Under the pieces are notes generated by a model. It was given only the letters and a program-made list of their open reading frames with translations. It had not been told where the DNA came from and did not search any database. Position numbers and translations under genes: made by a program. A stretch of DNA of 64,000 nucleotides from Sesbania bispinosa (Eukaryota > Streptophyta > Magnoliopsida > Fabales > Fabaceae): assembly GCA_026901365.1 (NCBI GenBank), contig QLOH01000999.1:149649-213648 (forward strand), in the 5' to 3' direction. Numbering within the stretch: position 1 is the first letter of the stretch; each line of letters opens with the position of its first letter. Shown piece after piece: positions 36,753-47,249 of this stretch.

Positions 36753-38615
36753 TGTAACATCCCATTTTTAGTAACTACTTCTAATTGCCTTTCAATTGCT
36801 TTTAATTGCTTTTAATTTGCTTTAAATTTCTTTTGGCCACGGAGGCTCTTTGATCTTGTAATGTATTTATATTGTTGTATTATTGTACTGGACTGGTATT
36901 TTCTGAGTTTCAGGTTGATTTGGAATTTGGGAAAATATCCGATTTTAGGAGAGACTCTGCCGGATTTTCGGTAGGACTAATGTGGTTCTAAAATAGCATT
37001 TTTGGTAGGCTAAGTTGAAGGAAGAGATTTTTGTTTAAAAAAAAAGAGGAGGGGTGCATCAAGTAAAAACGGCATGCACCTAATTAGATTCAGCCCACCA
37101 TTTAATTAAAGCCAACGTACCAGCTGCAAAAGGAGCCTCCCAGGCCGTGATCTTCATTGCAATTGAACTCACCAATTCATTTGAATTGGACGCACCAATC
37201 ACACCAATTTAGGTGGGGAAGGCCGCACTACAATACATGCGTGCCTACCACCCAATGTGTGGGCCGCGTGTTTTAAATCACGCGAACGCCCTGTATCGCC
37301 ATTCCTTACGCTGCTCCATTTTGGGTTCAGCCGCGAGAAGCCCTGTCTCTTTACTCTTTAGATTCCTTGCTTCTTTGTGCGTTCGACCGTGAGAGAAAAT
37401 TAGAGGGAGAGAGACCGTGAGGGAGGGAGAGGGCTACTGAAGGTGTTCCATCTCTAGGGATTGTCTTCCACATCCCCTTCACCATCTCCTTCCCTATTGT
37501 TCCTCTTGGGTGAGTATAACTCACACACCTCCCTATCACTTTGTTTTCCCTCTCTTTGATCCCTTTTTCCTCTAATCCTCTTCACTTTGATTTTCAATTG
37601 TTGGTTATTGTTGAATTGATTATTGTAACTAATTATTGTGGCTTAATAGCTTGTATGGGAAACCCTAGGGTAGTGGATTTTTGGGGATTTTGGGGGTTTT
37701 GGTGGAATAATTGATAGTTGGAATTGTGTGATTTATTGGAATGTTTATGTTGATTTATTTCAAATTATTGAGTATGTATGAGTTGGTTGTGATTGGAAAG
37801 TTGGAGAAAATGATTGTGGTTGAACCCTACACTTGTATTTTTAAGCTTTGGCTTCGGCCCCAGTTCTTTTTTAATAATTAAGATTGGACTCCGATCCCCA
37901 GTTAATTTGGACTTCGGTCCCCAGTTAAAACACGAGTTTTGGCCCCCAGTTTAATTGGCGGGTGATATGCCCAAGGGAGACGTTCCTTGTAGTCTGAGCT
38001 CAGGTCTAGCCCCAGTTAGTGATAAGATCCCGCCTGCCGGGTAAAGCAGAATGTTCAAGTTCTTATTATGTTATGATGACGTGTCATGAGTAGTGTTCTC
38101 TTAAATTGGTGCATTCATTTTATACTCCTCCCCCACACTGCATACTGCATAGTTATATTCACTGGGGCAATTGTCTCACCACACGTTTCGTGGATTATTT
38201 TAGATGCGCAGGTACCTCCCGCCCGGGGAAAGTGATTTAGAAGATTAGCTGCAGAATTCTAATTGTGGATGTATTTTGATGTGGGTTTAGGGCGAGTATA
38301 TGTGCCTTGATGATTTATCGCATTTTATGAGATTGTATTTTGGGAGGATACAATTGTACATGTGGTATCCTTGTAGTATTAGGACACATGTATGAGGCTA
38401 TCCCCAGCCAGTTCTTGTATTTAACTTCTTTTGGATTTCTAATCTAATGACCAGGCTTGTATTTATGATTTGGAGATTTTTAATTTGTATTATTTAAGCA
38501 ATCGTTGGTAACTTAAATAGTACTTGATATTCAAATGGCGCGAAATAATTTCAGGAATTTGAGGATTAGTTTTCCAACGGGCTAAATCCTTTGAATTAGA
38601 AATTAGGACGTTACA
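36753..38615 (+). repeat. 3' LTR of the gypsy element
   Basis: 1863 bp, TGTAACATCCC to GGACGTTACA, the partner of 27572-29434. The dyad GTGAGTATAACTCAC is at 37510-37524. Differences from the 5' LTR include GGCCAC versus GGCCAT, CAGGCCGTG versus CAGGCCATG and CCGCACTAC versus CCGCGCTAC, and many length changes in C, G, A and T runs. Confidence 0.95.
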
Positions 38616-40721
38616 GATACCAATAAAGACGTGGCTACACTTGCCTCGTTTATAATCCTAATGGTACGACCTTTCGTTTCAATACCTTTTATGCCTTGAT
38701 TCGTGTTTTCGCAAAACGATTATAACAAGGGAGGGAATCCATTTATTTCCGCTGCACCCTGACCACATGCTTGATTCCCTCCAGGTGCCTATAGAAATGG
38801 GGGGAAATGGAGGTGGGTGGGTTGAAGTGGGTAGATATTCACCTCCTAGCCCAGTTTGATAAGCCTGTGGAAATGGAGAGAAATAGCAAAAATTGGTGGG
38901 GCCCCATACAAAAAACATTTCTCTCCTCTTTGCTAGAGAAATAGCTCCTATCCCAAAATAATCGATTACTGGCCCAAAGAAATCGATTATTGACTACAAA
39001 ATAATCGATTTTTGACAAAAAAATCGATTCTCTTCTATTTCTGGCAAAAAAATATCGATTTTTGACAAAAAATCGATTTCTGGAAAAAAAATCTATTTCT
39101 CTTCTATTCTATTCCATCCATCACACCAAACAACCTACTTTCACATTTCTCTTCTATTTCTCACCTATTTCACTTACACCAAACAACCTTTATTCTCTCT
39201 ATTTCACATTTATTTCTCTTTCCCCTTCTCTTCTACTCATTTCTTTCTCTCCATTTCTCCATGTCAATGTTTCAAGTCTTCATGCTCTTATATAGTAGTT
39301 TTGTCATTGATGGGTTGTCGTTGTGTCATTAAGAAGAATCCCTTGATTGATGTTTGATGGTGAAAATTCCTCCATTTACCGGATCCGTTGACATTGCACA
39401 TCAAATGTCATTGTATCTTATTGTTGGGGAAAACTTCCTTGTTTGCAGATGTGATTCTCACCTCATGATACTCTTGACCTTATAACGATGATGTATGCAT
39501 AGCTTAGTCAGGATAGGCTGACTAGAGAACTTGCTTTTGATTGTTCGACTGAGGTATAACTTGGTCCGGACGACACAACACTATTGAGAAATTAACTAAA
39601 ATAATAACAATTATACATATTAAATAATAATAATATCAAATAAATTTAAATTAACGTACAATTAAAATTAAAATTATATAACATCATAGATTTAGATCTC
39701 ACAAGAGAGTTCATTTAAGATAATTACATATACATCATAGTTGAGTATCCTCCCCGCAGGAGAACTCATATAATAAACCTCTAACATATCAAAGACATGA
39801 AACAATAGTTTATTGGGTGGGATGTCAAGTGATCTCATTTTAACCCAAATAGCTCTGGGATGAATTTGGGTTTGTGCAATTAAAAAATTGTTTAGTCATA
39901 CAGTCAGCTAATTGAAGTCATTATTACATGGACATCAGAGAGCTTCAAGTCCGGCTAAGCTTTTAAATCCAACTTTAATTATGCTACAATTTGAGCCCTC
40001 GATCTTCATCTCACGACTCTAGTTATTTCACTACATTTTTTACTGCGGTAAATTTGAATCCTTGATAGTCAAAATTTAATGTCACATGCTAAGACATGAT
40101 TATAGAGTAATTTAAAAGAGAATAAGATGTATAACAAAGTATAAATTTCATACACTAATGGATATTGTGAAATCAACTCTTATACATTAAAATTAAGTTA
40201 TCATTTTTATAGTAGTAATATTTTAATTCATTTTTTCAATGTGTTATGTGACTTATTTATATTTATTTTTAAATATCTTTATTACTCCGGAATATTATTA
40301 TTTGAATTTAATTATCATAAATTCATGATAAGCTATTTGTGAGGGGGTGTATAGTTCTGGGTGGAGTCTATATTAAGTGGTATATAGTGCACAACCTCAT
40401 TTCATAATAAATTCCGGATAAAATCGTACTAATTGATAGTTATATCATGGACTTTGTAATAAATTCATAGTAAATTAATTGATAATAAAAATCATGGTAA
40501 ATGAATAGTTAATTCCTACCTACCAAACAATGATTGGTAGTGGATTGTATGGTCACGGTTGAAATACTTAAATCGCCATTTGTGGAAGAACTTTATCAAA
40601 TCACTATTTTTATTTAGTATTAACCCATAATTATGTAAATGAAAAATTCCTAGTTAAACAAAAAAAAAGTACATGTAATATTAGAATAATATATTTAATA
40701 TATTAAGAATATCTAAAACAT
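38616..40721. other. Non-coding spacer with clustered ATCGAT motifs
   Basis: No gene or known element was recognised. At about 38958-39090, AATCGATT or ATCGAT recurs six times at about 16-30 bp spacing, linked by TGACAAAAA or CTGGCAAAAA. The stretches around 39110-39270 are rich in TTTCTC. From 39590 to 40720 the DNA is AT-rich and featureless to me. Confidence 0.6.
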
Positions 40722-40961
40722 GTGGAGTTTTGTGACTCAGATTGGGCATCTTGTCCTACATAAGAAAATCTATTTTGGTTATTTAATGAAGCTGAGATCG
40801 GTTCCTATTTCATGGAAGGCAAAGAAACAGACCCCATCTCTCGTTCATCTAGTGAAGCTGAGTATCGAGCAATGGCGCATGCAGCTAGTGAGATTGTTTG
40901 GTTAAGGAGATTGTTAAGTGCATTTAAGATTCCTTGTGTTCATCCTACACCTCTGTTTGTG

Positions 40962-41444
40962 CATTGTTATTAAATCGGACCGGACCAGTCGGTCCGATCG
41001 GTCCGACCGGGAACCGGCCTGGTGACCGGTCCGTTTAACCCAAAAAACCGAAGCAGCTCAGAACCGGTCAAACGGGTCAAAAACCGGTATAAACCCGGTA
41101 CTGGGAAACCGGTTGAACCGGTCCTTTTCAAAAAAATTCAATTTTTTATTTATTTTTTTGTTTTTTATTTAATCTAAAATTTTTTAAGATAAATAAGACA
41201 TATATTTAAGGATTACACATAGATATCTATTATTTACTAATCATTATTAATTTTTTCTCTTGTAATAAGGTCATTTATACTCATTTACAACTTATATACC
41301 TTAATTTCTTATAATTTTGTGTTACTTTATTAATTAAAATATTATATAATATAAAAATATATATTTAATTAAAACCGGTTCAACCATTGAACCGTGAACC
41401 GATGCCTTCACCGTTCAATTATCGGTCCGGTTTTTAAAACATTG
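40962..41444. mobile_element. hAT-like MITE rich in ACCGG motifs
   Basis: A 483-bp element starts CATTGTTATTAAATCGGACC and ends CGGTCCGGTTTTTAAAACATTG; the ends are imperfect inverted repeats. Its ends are packed with CGGACCGG, CCGGTC and AACCGGT, and the middle is AT-rich. It splits the Copia RNase H frame. The flanks are TGTTTGTG left and GTTTTGTG right, an 8-bp duplication with one T apparently lost. The inverted Copia copy at about 43850 lacks the element, which confirms insertion. Confidence 0.83.
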
Positions 41445-41607
41445 GTTTTGTGACAATCATCAGCGCTTCACATAGCAGCAAATCCCGTTTTTCATGAACA
41501 TACCAAGCATATAGAGGTGGATTGTCATTTTGTTCAGGAGCACATACAAGTCGGCACCATAGCCCTAGCTACATTTCTACTAAACAACAACCAACAGATC
41601 ACTTCAC

Positions 41608-43122
41608 TAGGGGTGGGCAAAAACTATCGACCCCCGAACCCGTATCACCCGAACAATTAAAATGGTCTGCGGGCGGGTAGGAGCGGGTTTGCTGGGTCCA
41701 TTCGGGCAAAAAAACTTGGGTTTAATCAATTGATATTTTAATCGGGCGAGCGCTCGGATTGCAGAAAAAATTTCGACGAAATCCGAACCGCCCGACACGT
41801 GTCTTCATATGAGAGGAAGAAACATTAGCACACAGATTGTGCTTTTGATGGATGGTTACGATGACCTGTAAAGTTAATCTAATGGCTACAATTTATTGAT
41901 ATTTAGGAGTCTCTCTTAGTTCCTTTTAGAGACATTTTCTCACATTTCAGATTCAGACTCTTCCTCTCCCTCTTCCTCTTCCTGTGTTCTCTCTTGTCTC
42001 ACAGAGCACCTTCCCACTCTCCCATGGCCGCCTCCTCTCCACAAAACTATCATAGGCAGCGACTGCGTCCCATCACCAGACGCCTTCATCGAACGCGACG
42101 GCCAAGCGGTGGTTCGCTCCATCACCAACAGTATCATCGAACGCGATGGCCAAGCGGTTGTTCGCTCCATCAGCTACATCGACAACGTCTATGGTCTGGT
42201 GCCATCTCCGAGGCGACGCGCGTCTCCCTCCAATTTGAATCTTCTCTGGCGTGGCGCATGGCGGCGACCTCCCTCCCTTCTCCTTTCTCTGATCTTTTCT
42301 CTGTTTCTGATTTTACTCTCATCATTTCACTCTTTGATTTTGTTTGTTTAAATTTTTCAAGGTTGAACAAATCTTAGTAGTTGAACTGTAAAATTGGTTG
42401 AACTGATTGATTCATTTTGAAATAGGAACTGTGAATTGTGAAATTCCTTGAAGAAAAGCAACGACCAAGGCTTACTGGTGTTGGGGGCTGTGACTGGTTT
42501 TGGGGGTGCGGCTGGTGCTGGGGCTGTGAAGGTGGCAGCTAGGGTTTCTGGGGCTGTGGCTGGTCCTGGGGCGGTGAGGCTAGGTTTCTAGCCTATTTTG
42601 ATGGATGTATTTTTTTGGATCAATTTACATTAATGTAAATTTGTTTAGCGTTTTTAAATTTATTGTATTTTCAATTTGTAATCTAATTTTTCTATTTTGA
42701 TGCATGTAATTAATGTGTAATATTGTGTAATTAATGTGTGATATTGTGTTATTAAATTTATGATTTTTCAAAAAAAAAGTAACTGATTTCAAATTAAATG
42801 ACATCCCAATACTAATTGATTTCAAATTAATTTACAGCCCAATACTGATTGTCAGTCCATTTCTGCATTTTTTATCTTAAAAGTTTCCATAAAAAACAAA
42901 AAAAGGCTTAAAAGGGAAATTTTCCAAAATTTGGCATTGGCCCATTATAGGCCCAGATCCGTTTTCACCCGCCCGTTATAACCCGTGAACCGTATAACCC
43001 GTAACCCGCCTAAACCGACCCTTACTTCGGACGATTTGGGCCAAGATATTCTGAACTCGGTTTTGGTCGGATTGGGCTTTTCGGGCCCGAATCCGACCAT
43101 AACCGACCGCTGCCCAGGCCTA
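41608..43122. mobile_element. Non-autonomous hAT-type transposon carrying a GC-rich insert
   Basis: The 1515-bp element has the terminal repeats TAGGGGTGGGCA and TGCCCAGGCCTA (10 of 12 positions complementary). It is flanked by the 8-bp duplication CACTTCAC (41600-41607) and CTCTTCAC (43123-43130). The inverted Copia copy shows the uninterrupted site GATCTCTTCACTAAGG, so the left duplication has one T to A change. No transposase is present. Subterminal regions are rich in ACCCG and CGGGT. The interior includes a GC-rich segment at 41940-42360 and a G-rich GGGGCTGTGGCTGGT-type repeat at 42470-42590. Confidence 0.88.
41990..42351 (+). pseudogene. Possible captured gene fragment inside the hAT element
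   Basis: This GC-rich segment in an otherwise AT-rich transposon has an open frame from about 42028 to 42351. It reads through IGSDCVPSPDAF and two copies of IERDGQAVVRSI (42088-42123 and 42136-42171) to YIDNVYGLV. The two 36-bp copies differ at two positions, both silent in this frame (GAC/GAT and GTG/GTT). The frame then becomes Leu-rich. I do not recognise the parent gene. A captured host exon is the simplest reading; a compositionally open non-coding stretch is the alternative. The nearby ATG at 42024 is in a different frame. Confidence 0.4.
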
Positions 43123-43430
43123 CTCTTCACTAAGGCTTTAGGCCACAAGCAATTTCATGAGTTATCATCCAAGTTGGGAGTTCATAATCTTCACTCACCA
43201 ACTTGAGGGGAGTAATAGAGTTAAAGATTAAGTTATGGATAGGGTTGTTATGATTTGAATTCTGTTATGAATTCGAATTATGATATCTATTTGTTAGATG
43301 AGTTTGGATAGGTTGAGTTTTTTAAGTAGCTGAATTTTTAGATAAGCTTAGTTAGTTTTATCCAGCATGTATATATAAAGAGAAGAAGGTCGTGAGATTA
43401 CAATGAACTAGATATGTATATATAAAGAGA

Positions 43431-44184
43431 AGAAGGCCCAAAGATAAGATTACAATGAACTAGATAAAACTAACTAAGCTTATCTAAAAATTCAGCTACT
43501 TAAACAAACTCAAATTATCCAAACTCATCTAACAAACTGATAACATAATTCGAATTTATAACAAAATTCAAATCATAACAACCATATCCATAACTTAATC
43601 TTTAACTCTATTACTCCCCTCAAGTTGGTGAGTGAAGATTATGAACTCCCAACTTGGATGATAACTCATGAAACTGTTTATGGCCTAAAGCCTTAGTGAA
43701 GAGATCTGCTGGTTGTTTTTAGTAGAAATGTAGCCAGTGGCTATGGCGCTGGCTTGTATGTGCTCCCGAACAAAATGACATTCCATCTATGCTTGGTCCA
43801 TTCATGAAGAAAACGGGATTTGCTGCTATGTGAAGCGCTGATTGATTGTCACACAACAGAGGTGTAGGATGAACACAAGGAATTTGGAAATGCACTTAAC
43901 AATCTCCTTAACCAAACAATCTCACTGGATGCGTGTGCCATTGCTCGATACTCAGCTTCACATAGATGAACGAGAGATAGTGGTCTGTTCTTTGCCCTTC
44001 CATGAAATAGGTCATGGTGGATGATACGGCTCTGATACCATGATAATTTATAAGAATATTTTTAACTTCATTGAATTGAATTATTATGAGAATATTTTTA
44101 ACTTCATTGAATGAATTATTCATGTACTGCTTTGATAATTAATTCAGTATAGCTATTTTCTTCGCATTCGCTGAACATCAGTGT
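43431..44184 (-). mobile_element. Copia remnant, minus strand, inverted partner
   Basis: The reverse complement of the preceding Copia remnant: LTR-like sequence (about 43431-43612), then the stop and TKALGHKQF-type coding end (about 43620-43700). The RNase H part follows, reading leftwards from about 43970, and then the primer-site complement GCTCTGATACCA at about 44029-44040. Gag, integrase and reverse transcriptase are absent between RNase H and the primer site. It has neither the MITE nor the hAT insertion seen in the plus-strand copy, so it gives both empty sites. A roughly 40-bp direct duplication (AATATTTTTAACTTCATTGA) lies at 44050-44115. Confidence 0.82.
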
Positions 44185-44390
44185 CTAATAAAGTTAAAAA
44201 TGCAGTTATGGATAGGACTGTTATGATTTGAATTTTGTTATGAATTTAAATTATGTTATCTTTTTGTTAGATGAGTTTAGGTAGGTTGAATTTGTTTAAG
44301 TAATTGAAAATTTTAGATAAATTTAGTTAGTTTTATCTAGTTCATTGTAATCTTATCTCTAGGCTTTATGCTCTTTATATATATACGTTA
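44185..44390 (+). repeat. Third copy of the Copia LTR segment, plus orientation
   Basis: TGTCTAATAAAGTTAAAAATG followed by AGTTATGGATAGGACTGTTA matches the LTR-like sequence at 43215-43430, continuing through TTTTATCTAGTTCATTGTAA. It is more diverged than the first two copies from each other. Confidence 0.75.
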
Positions 44391-44641
44391 CGTCCAATCC
44401 AAAGAAAGGAATCTCCGGGTTCACGGGTATAATTTAACGTATTACATTATTGACATCTTTATATCTATCCAAATTAATTATTGATGCCAAAAATATTCTA
44501 ATTATTATAGTTGAGTGGAACAATACATGACTAGTTATGGATTTTAACCACTCATTTCTTTGCGGTGAAATAAATATATATGTCATTCTAATTTTCTATC
44601 TTGGACAGAGACAATATTCCTTAATTCTAAAAATTTCATCA

Positions 44642-44820
44642 ACCAATGGGGATTGGTTCAAGTGGTACATGTTTGATTCCTCTTAAGCAAGGTCTCGCGG
44701 TTCAAGTCTTGTGGATGAAAAAAATCCCCGTTGGGAGAGACTAGCCCCACCATGATGTGGATGTTCCCGGCTCGAACAGGATTGCCTCCTCGTGGAGAAT
44801 ACCTGTGGTTAAACCAAAAA
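44642..44820 (+). mobile_element. tRNA-derived SINE with 19-bp target duplication
   Basis: A 179-bp body with RNA polymerase III promoter boxes: A box TGGTTCAAGTGGT (44654-44666) and B box GGTTCAAGTCT (44699-44709). It ends in a short A-rich tail. It is flanked by perfect copies of AATTCTAAAAATTTCATCA (44623-44641 and 44821-44839), the signature of LINE-mediated insertion. It encodes no protein. Confidence 0.9.
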
Positions 44821-44839
44821 AATTCTAAAAATTTCATCA

Positions 44840-45694
44840 TAAAAAATGTCCTAATCATTTTAAAAGGCTTTTTAAGGATATTTGTGGACAGAAGGTCATG
44901 GGATAAGCTTTCTATTTAATTTTTATAATTTAAATTTAACTATATTTTTATTCTTATTTATAATATTTATTTTTTTGAGACACGAACGAGAATTACAGAT
45001 CACAAAACCTATATGAAATCAAGGGGTTGATTGATTTATTTTTTCAAAATAAATAAGAACTAAAATAAAAAACAAATAAAAAAAAATCAGACGCCAGCCT
45101 GTTTGTTTTAAATTGTAGTGAACAAAACCTTGGTTTTGAAAATTGATTTTAAATCATTTTCGTCCAACGTACTTTGTAAAGCGTGCATCATTCATCTCAA
45201 CCATTCATTTCTAGAATCAATTCTACTCAACTGTAAACCAAACGGACCCTAAGTTGAATTCGTATCTTTTTGTTCTTAAAATTGTTTGTGCCTTTATCTT
45301 ATCTTTACTCCTTATTTTAAATTTATTTTTTTTTAAGTAAACATTTCTAGCTAATTTATATTCATATACATATAATTGAATTTAAATCATATTTTTCTGT
45401 CTTATCTAGTGAGATTGGTACAAAAATATACTAATGAAATATATGGATTGAATGAAAAATAACTGTAACATAAAATGACTTAAAATATAATATTTTTAGC
45501 TCTTATATTTATTGTGGTGTAACTTTAGCATATAGAGTTATAAATGATGATCAAATAAAAAACGATTGTGTATATTATTTTTATTAGTCTTTGAAATACA
45601 CTTGGGGTCAAAATTAGGAAATTCTCTAACAATACTTTTATACGCACGAAACTATGAATTAGACTCAAGAATTAAGAATGCTAGTTGAAGGGAT
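44840..45694. other. AT-rich spacer, nothing recognised
   Basis: No coding frame, element termini or RNA gene supported. It contains A/T homopolymer-rich stretches and ends in the left target duplication of the next MITE. Confidence 0.5.
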
Positions 45695-45875
45695 GAAAAG
45701 TGCTAACAACACACTTTTTTCAATACATTCCTTATGATTGGTTAAAATTTACATGGGTCTCACCATATTGGTAGTGAGACCCACATAATTTGGTAGGCCC
45801 CATGTGAATTTTAACCAATCACATGAAATGTGTTGGAAAGATTGTGTTAGAGAGTGTGTTGCTAACACTCCTCGG
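45695..45875. mobile_element. Foldback MITE with 8-bp target duplication (hAT-like)
   Basis: This 181-bp element is largely a palindrome. AGTGCTAACAACACACT on the left pairs with AGTGTGTTGCTAACACT on the right, continuing inwards through GATTGGTTAAAATTTACATG and its complement. It is flanked by perfect GAAGGGAT (45687-45694 and 45876-45883). The duplication length fits hAT-type mobilisation. Confidence 0.87.
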
Positions 45876-46148
45876 GAAGGGATTTAAGGCCCTTTATTTG
45901 AATTAACATATGTTAGAAAATATTATAAATATTAACATCAAATTATGATTTTTATACGTAAACCAGATTAAAAATAAGTATCACGTATAAAAATATATTT
46001 TAACTTATCATTGATTTTTTTAAAAAATAAAATAAAATAATAAACTACTTGTGAAACTTTTCAACAATTCTTTGTTTATTTTTATAAACACAGTATCTCT
46101 TCCTAATTTGAAACAAAAGTTGTCTTTCTCTTTTTTATCCCTTCAAAC

Positions 46149-46891
46149 TAGGGTGTTCGGGGATTGCATTCAATCGATTTTGAGAAAAAAATAATTCAAT
46201 TCAATAATTTCAATTTTCTCATTTAATCATCTAATCTGTTTTGATTTTTTGAAATTCAATCCAATCCAATCCAATTTTAATCGGTTTGGATTGGATTATA
46301 TTTCGGTTTCTCAAATAAATTAACAAATGAAGTTATAAAAGCAAAATTATGACATTATCAGTAGCTTCCGAAATTGTTAATCATTTACAAATTTAAAGCC
46401 AAAAAAACATGCTTTATCAAATTGTTAATGTTTCTTGAACAAATAAGTTGTAACTTTAAATACTTAATTAGTTATGAAAGTGGATCCCAATTCCATTATC
46501 CATATAACTATTCGCTTATGGTAAACCCAATATGATAAAAACATGCAATTATCTTATTCATCCTATAACGTACAAATTACTTGATGACTTCAATTCTCAT
46601 GATTAAATATTATTCGTTAAATATAGTTGTACATAATAATTTTTTTACATCATCACAGCAAAATAATATCAATAAAGATAATATATCAAAATGTTTTACC
46701 AACAAAAAATATCAAAATGTTTAGAAAACTTTGGATGTTTGGATTGGATTGGTTCTCACAGGCAGATCCGAAATCCAATTTAATCCAATAAAAATTTCGA
46801 TTTTTTGCATGTTTGCGGTTATTTCAATTTGGGGTTTTTTGGTTCGGTTGTTGCGGTTCCAATTGGATTGGATTGAATTTGAACACCCCTA
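46149..46891. mobile_element. Non-autonomous hAT-type element, TAGGG-GTGTTC termini
   Basis: A 743-bp element starts TAGGGTGTTCGGG and ends GAACACCCCTA. It is flanked by CTTCAAAC (46141-46148) and TTTCAAAC (46892-46899), matching at seven of eight positions. Subterminal CCAATCCAATCC and GGATTGGATTGG repeats are typical of such elements. No transposase. Confidence 0.85.
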
Positions 46892-47249
46892 TTTCAAACC
46901 CTTCTTCCAAATACATTTTTAAGTATTAGACTATATGTTTGATTTATCCCAAAATCATGTTACATACATGAATTCACGTTTCAAACGCTACTCTTAATAA
47001 CATTGGTTCAAATCCACCTTCCATGTAAACAAAACACACTCTAAAATAGGTTAATACTTAAAGTGGCAAAATTTGCATATAAAAACAAAACCAAGACTTT
47101 TCCCTCCTTGCACTTGCACATTCTAAATTTAGTTTACTTCAACCCTTCTGCTTTTTTTTTCAAGTTATTTTTATATTTTTTTCAGTTATTTATTCTTCAA
47201 CTATTTTGGCCATTATACATTTCATTGTACTTTTACTAACATTTTTTAA
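46892..47249. other. Spacer with one half of a foldback family
   Basis: TTTGATTTATCCCAAAATCATG near 46938 resembles the end of the foldback element at 49928. No opposite end was found nearby. Nothing else was recognised. Confidence 0.4.

Larger units (their letters stand above)
27572..38615 (+). mobile_element. Ty3/gypsy LTR retrotransposon, Tekay/Del-like chromovirus, defective
   Basis: The order is LTR, tRNA-Met primer site, gag, protease, reverse transcriptase, RNase H, integrase, chromodomain-like tail, polypurine tract, LTR. That order places it in Ty3/gypsy, and the C-terminal chromodomain-like segment places it among chromoviruses. The LTRs are 1863 bp each, begin TGTAAC and end GTTACA. 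The coding region is interrupted by in-frame stops at 33255, 34082, 34390, 35292, 35576 and 35625, and by frame changes near 33335, 33740-33790, 34353, 34848, 35393-35400, 35611 and 35930, so no full polyprotein can be made. The flanking pentanucleotides (TTTTG left, GATAC right) do not match, so there is no target duplication. The left flank is the tandem array and the right flank is unrelated DNA. Confidence 0.95.
40722..43430 (+). mobile_element. Copia retrotransposon 3' remnant, plus strand, with two nested insertions
   Basis: Remains of a Copia pol C-terminus. SSEAEYRAMAHAASEIVWL (about 40849) is the classic Copia RNase H signature. The next part, HEHTKHIEVDCHFVQEHI (about 41494), lies beyond a nested element, and TKALGHKQFHEL (43131) with a stop at 43204 lies beyond a second nested element. 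A polypurine tract (GAGGGGAGTA) and LTR-like sequence follow to about 43430. Frame breaks already occur in the first 60 bp (TAA near 40760). There is no upstream gag, integrase or reverse transcriptase. Confidence 0.85.
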
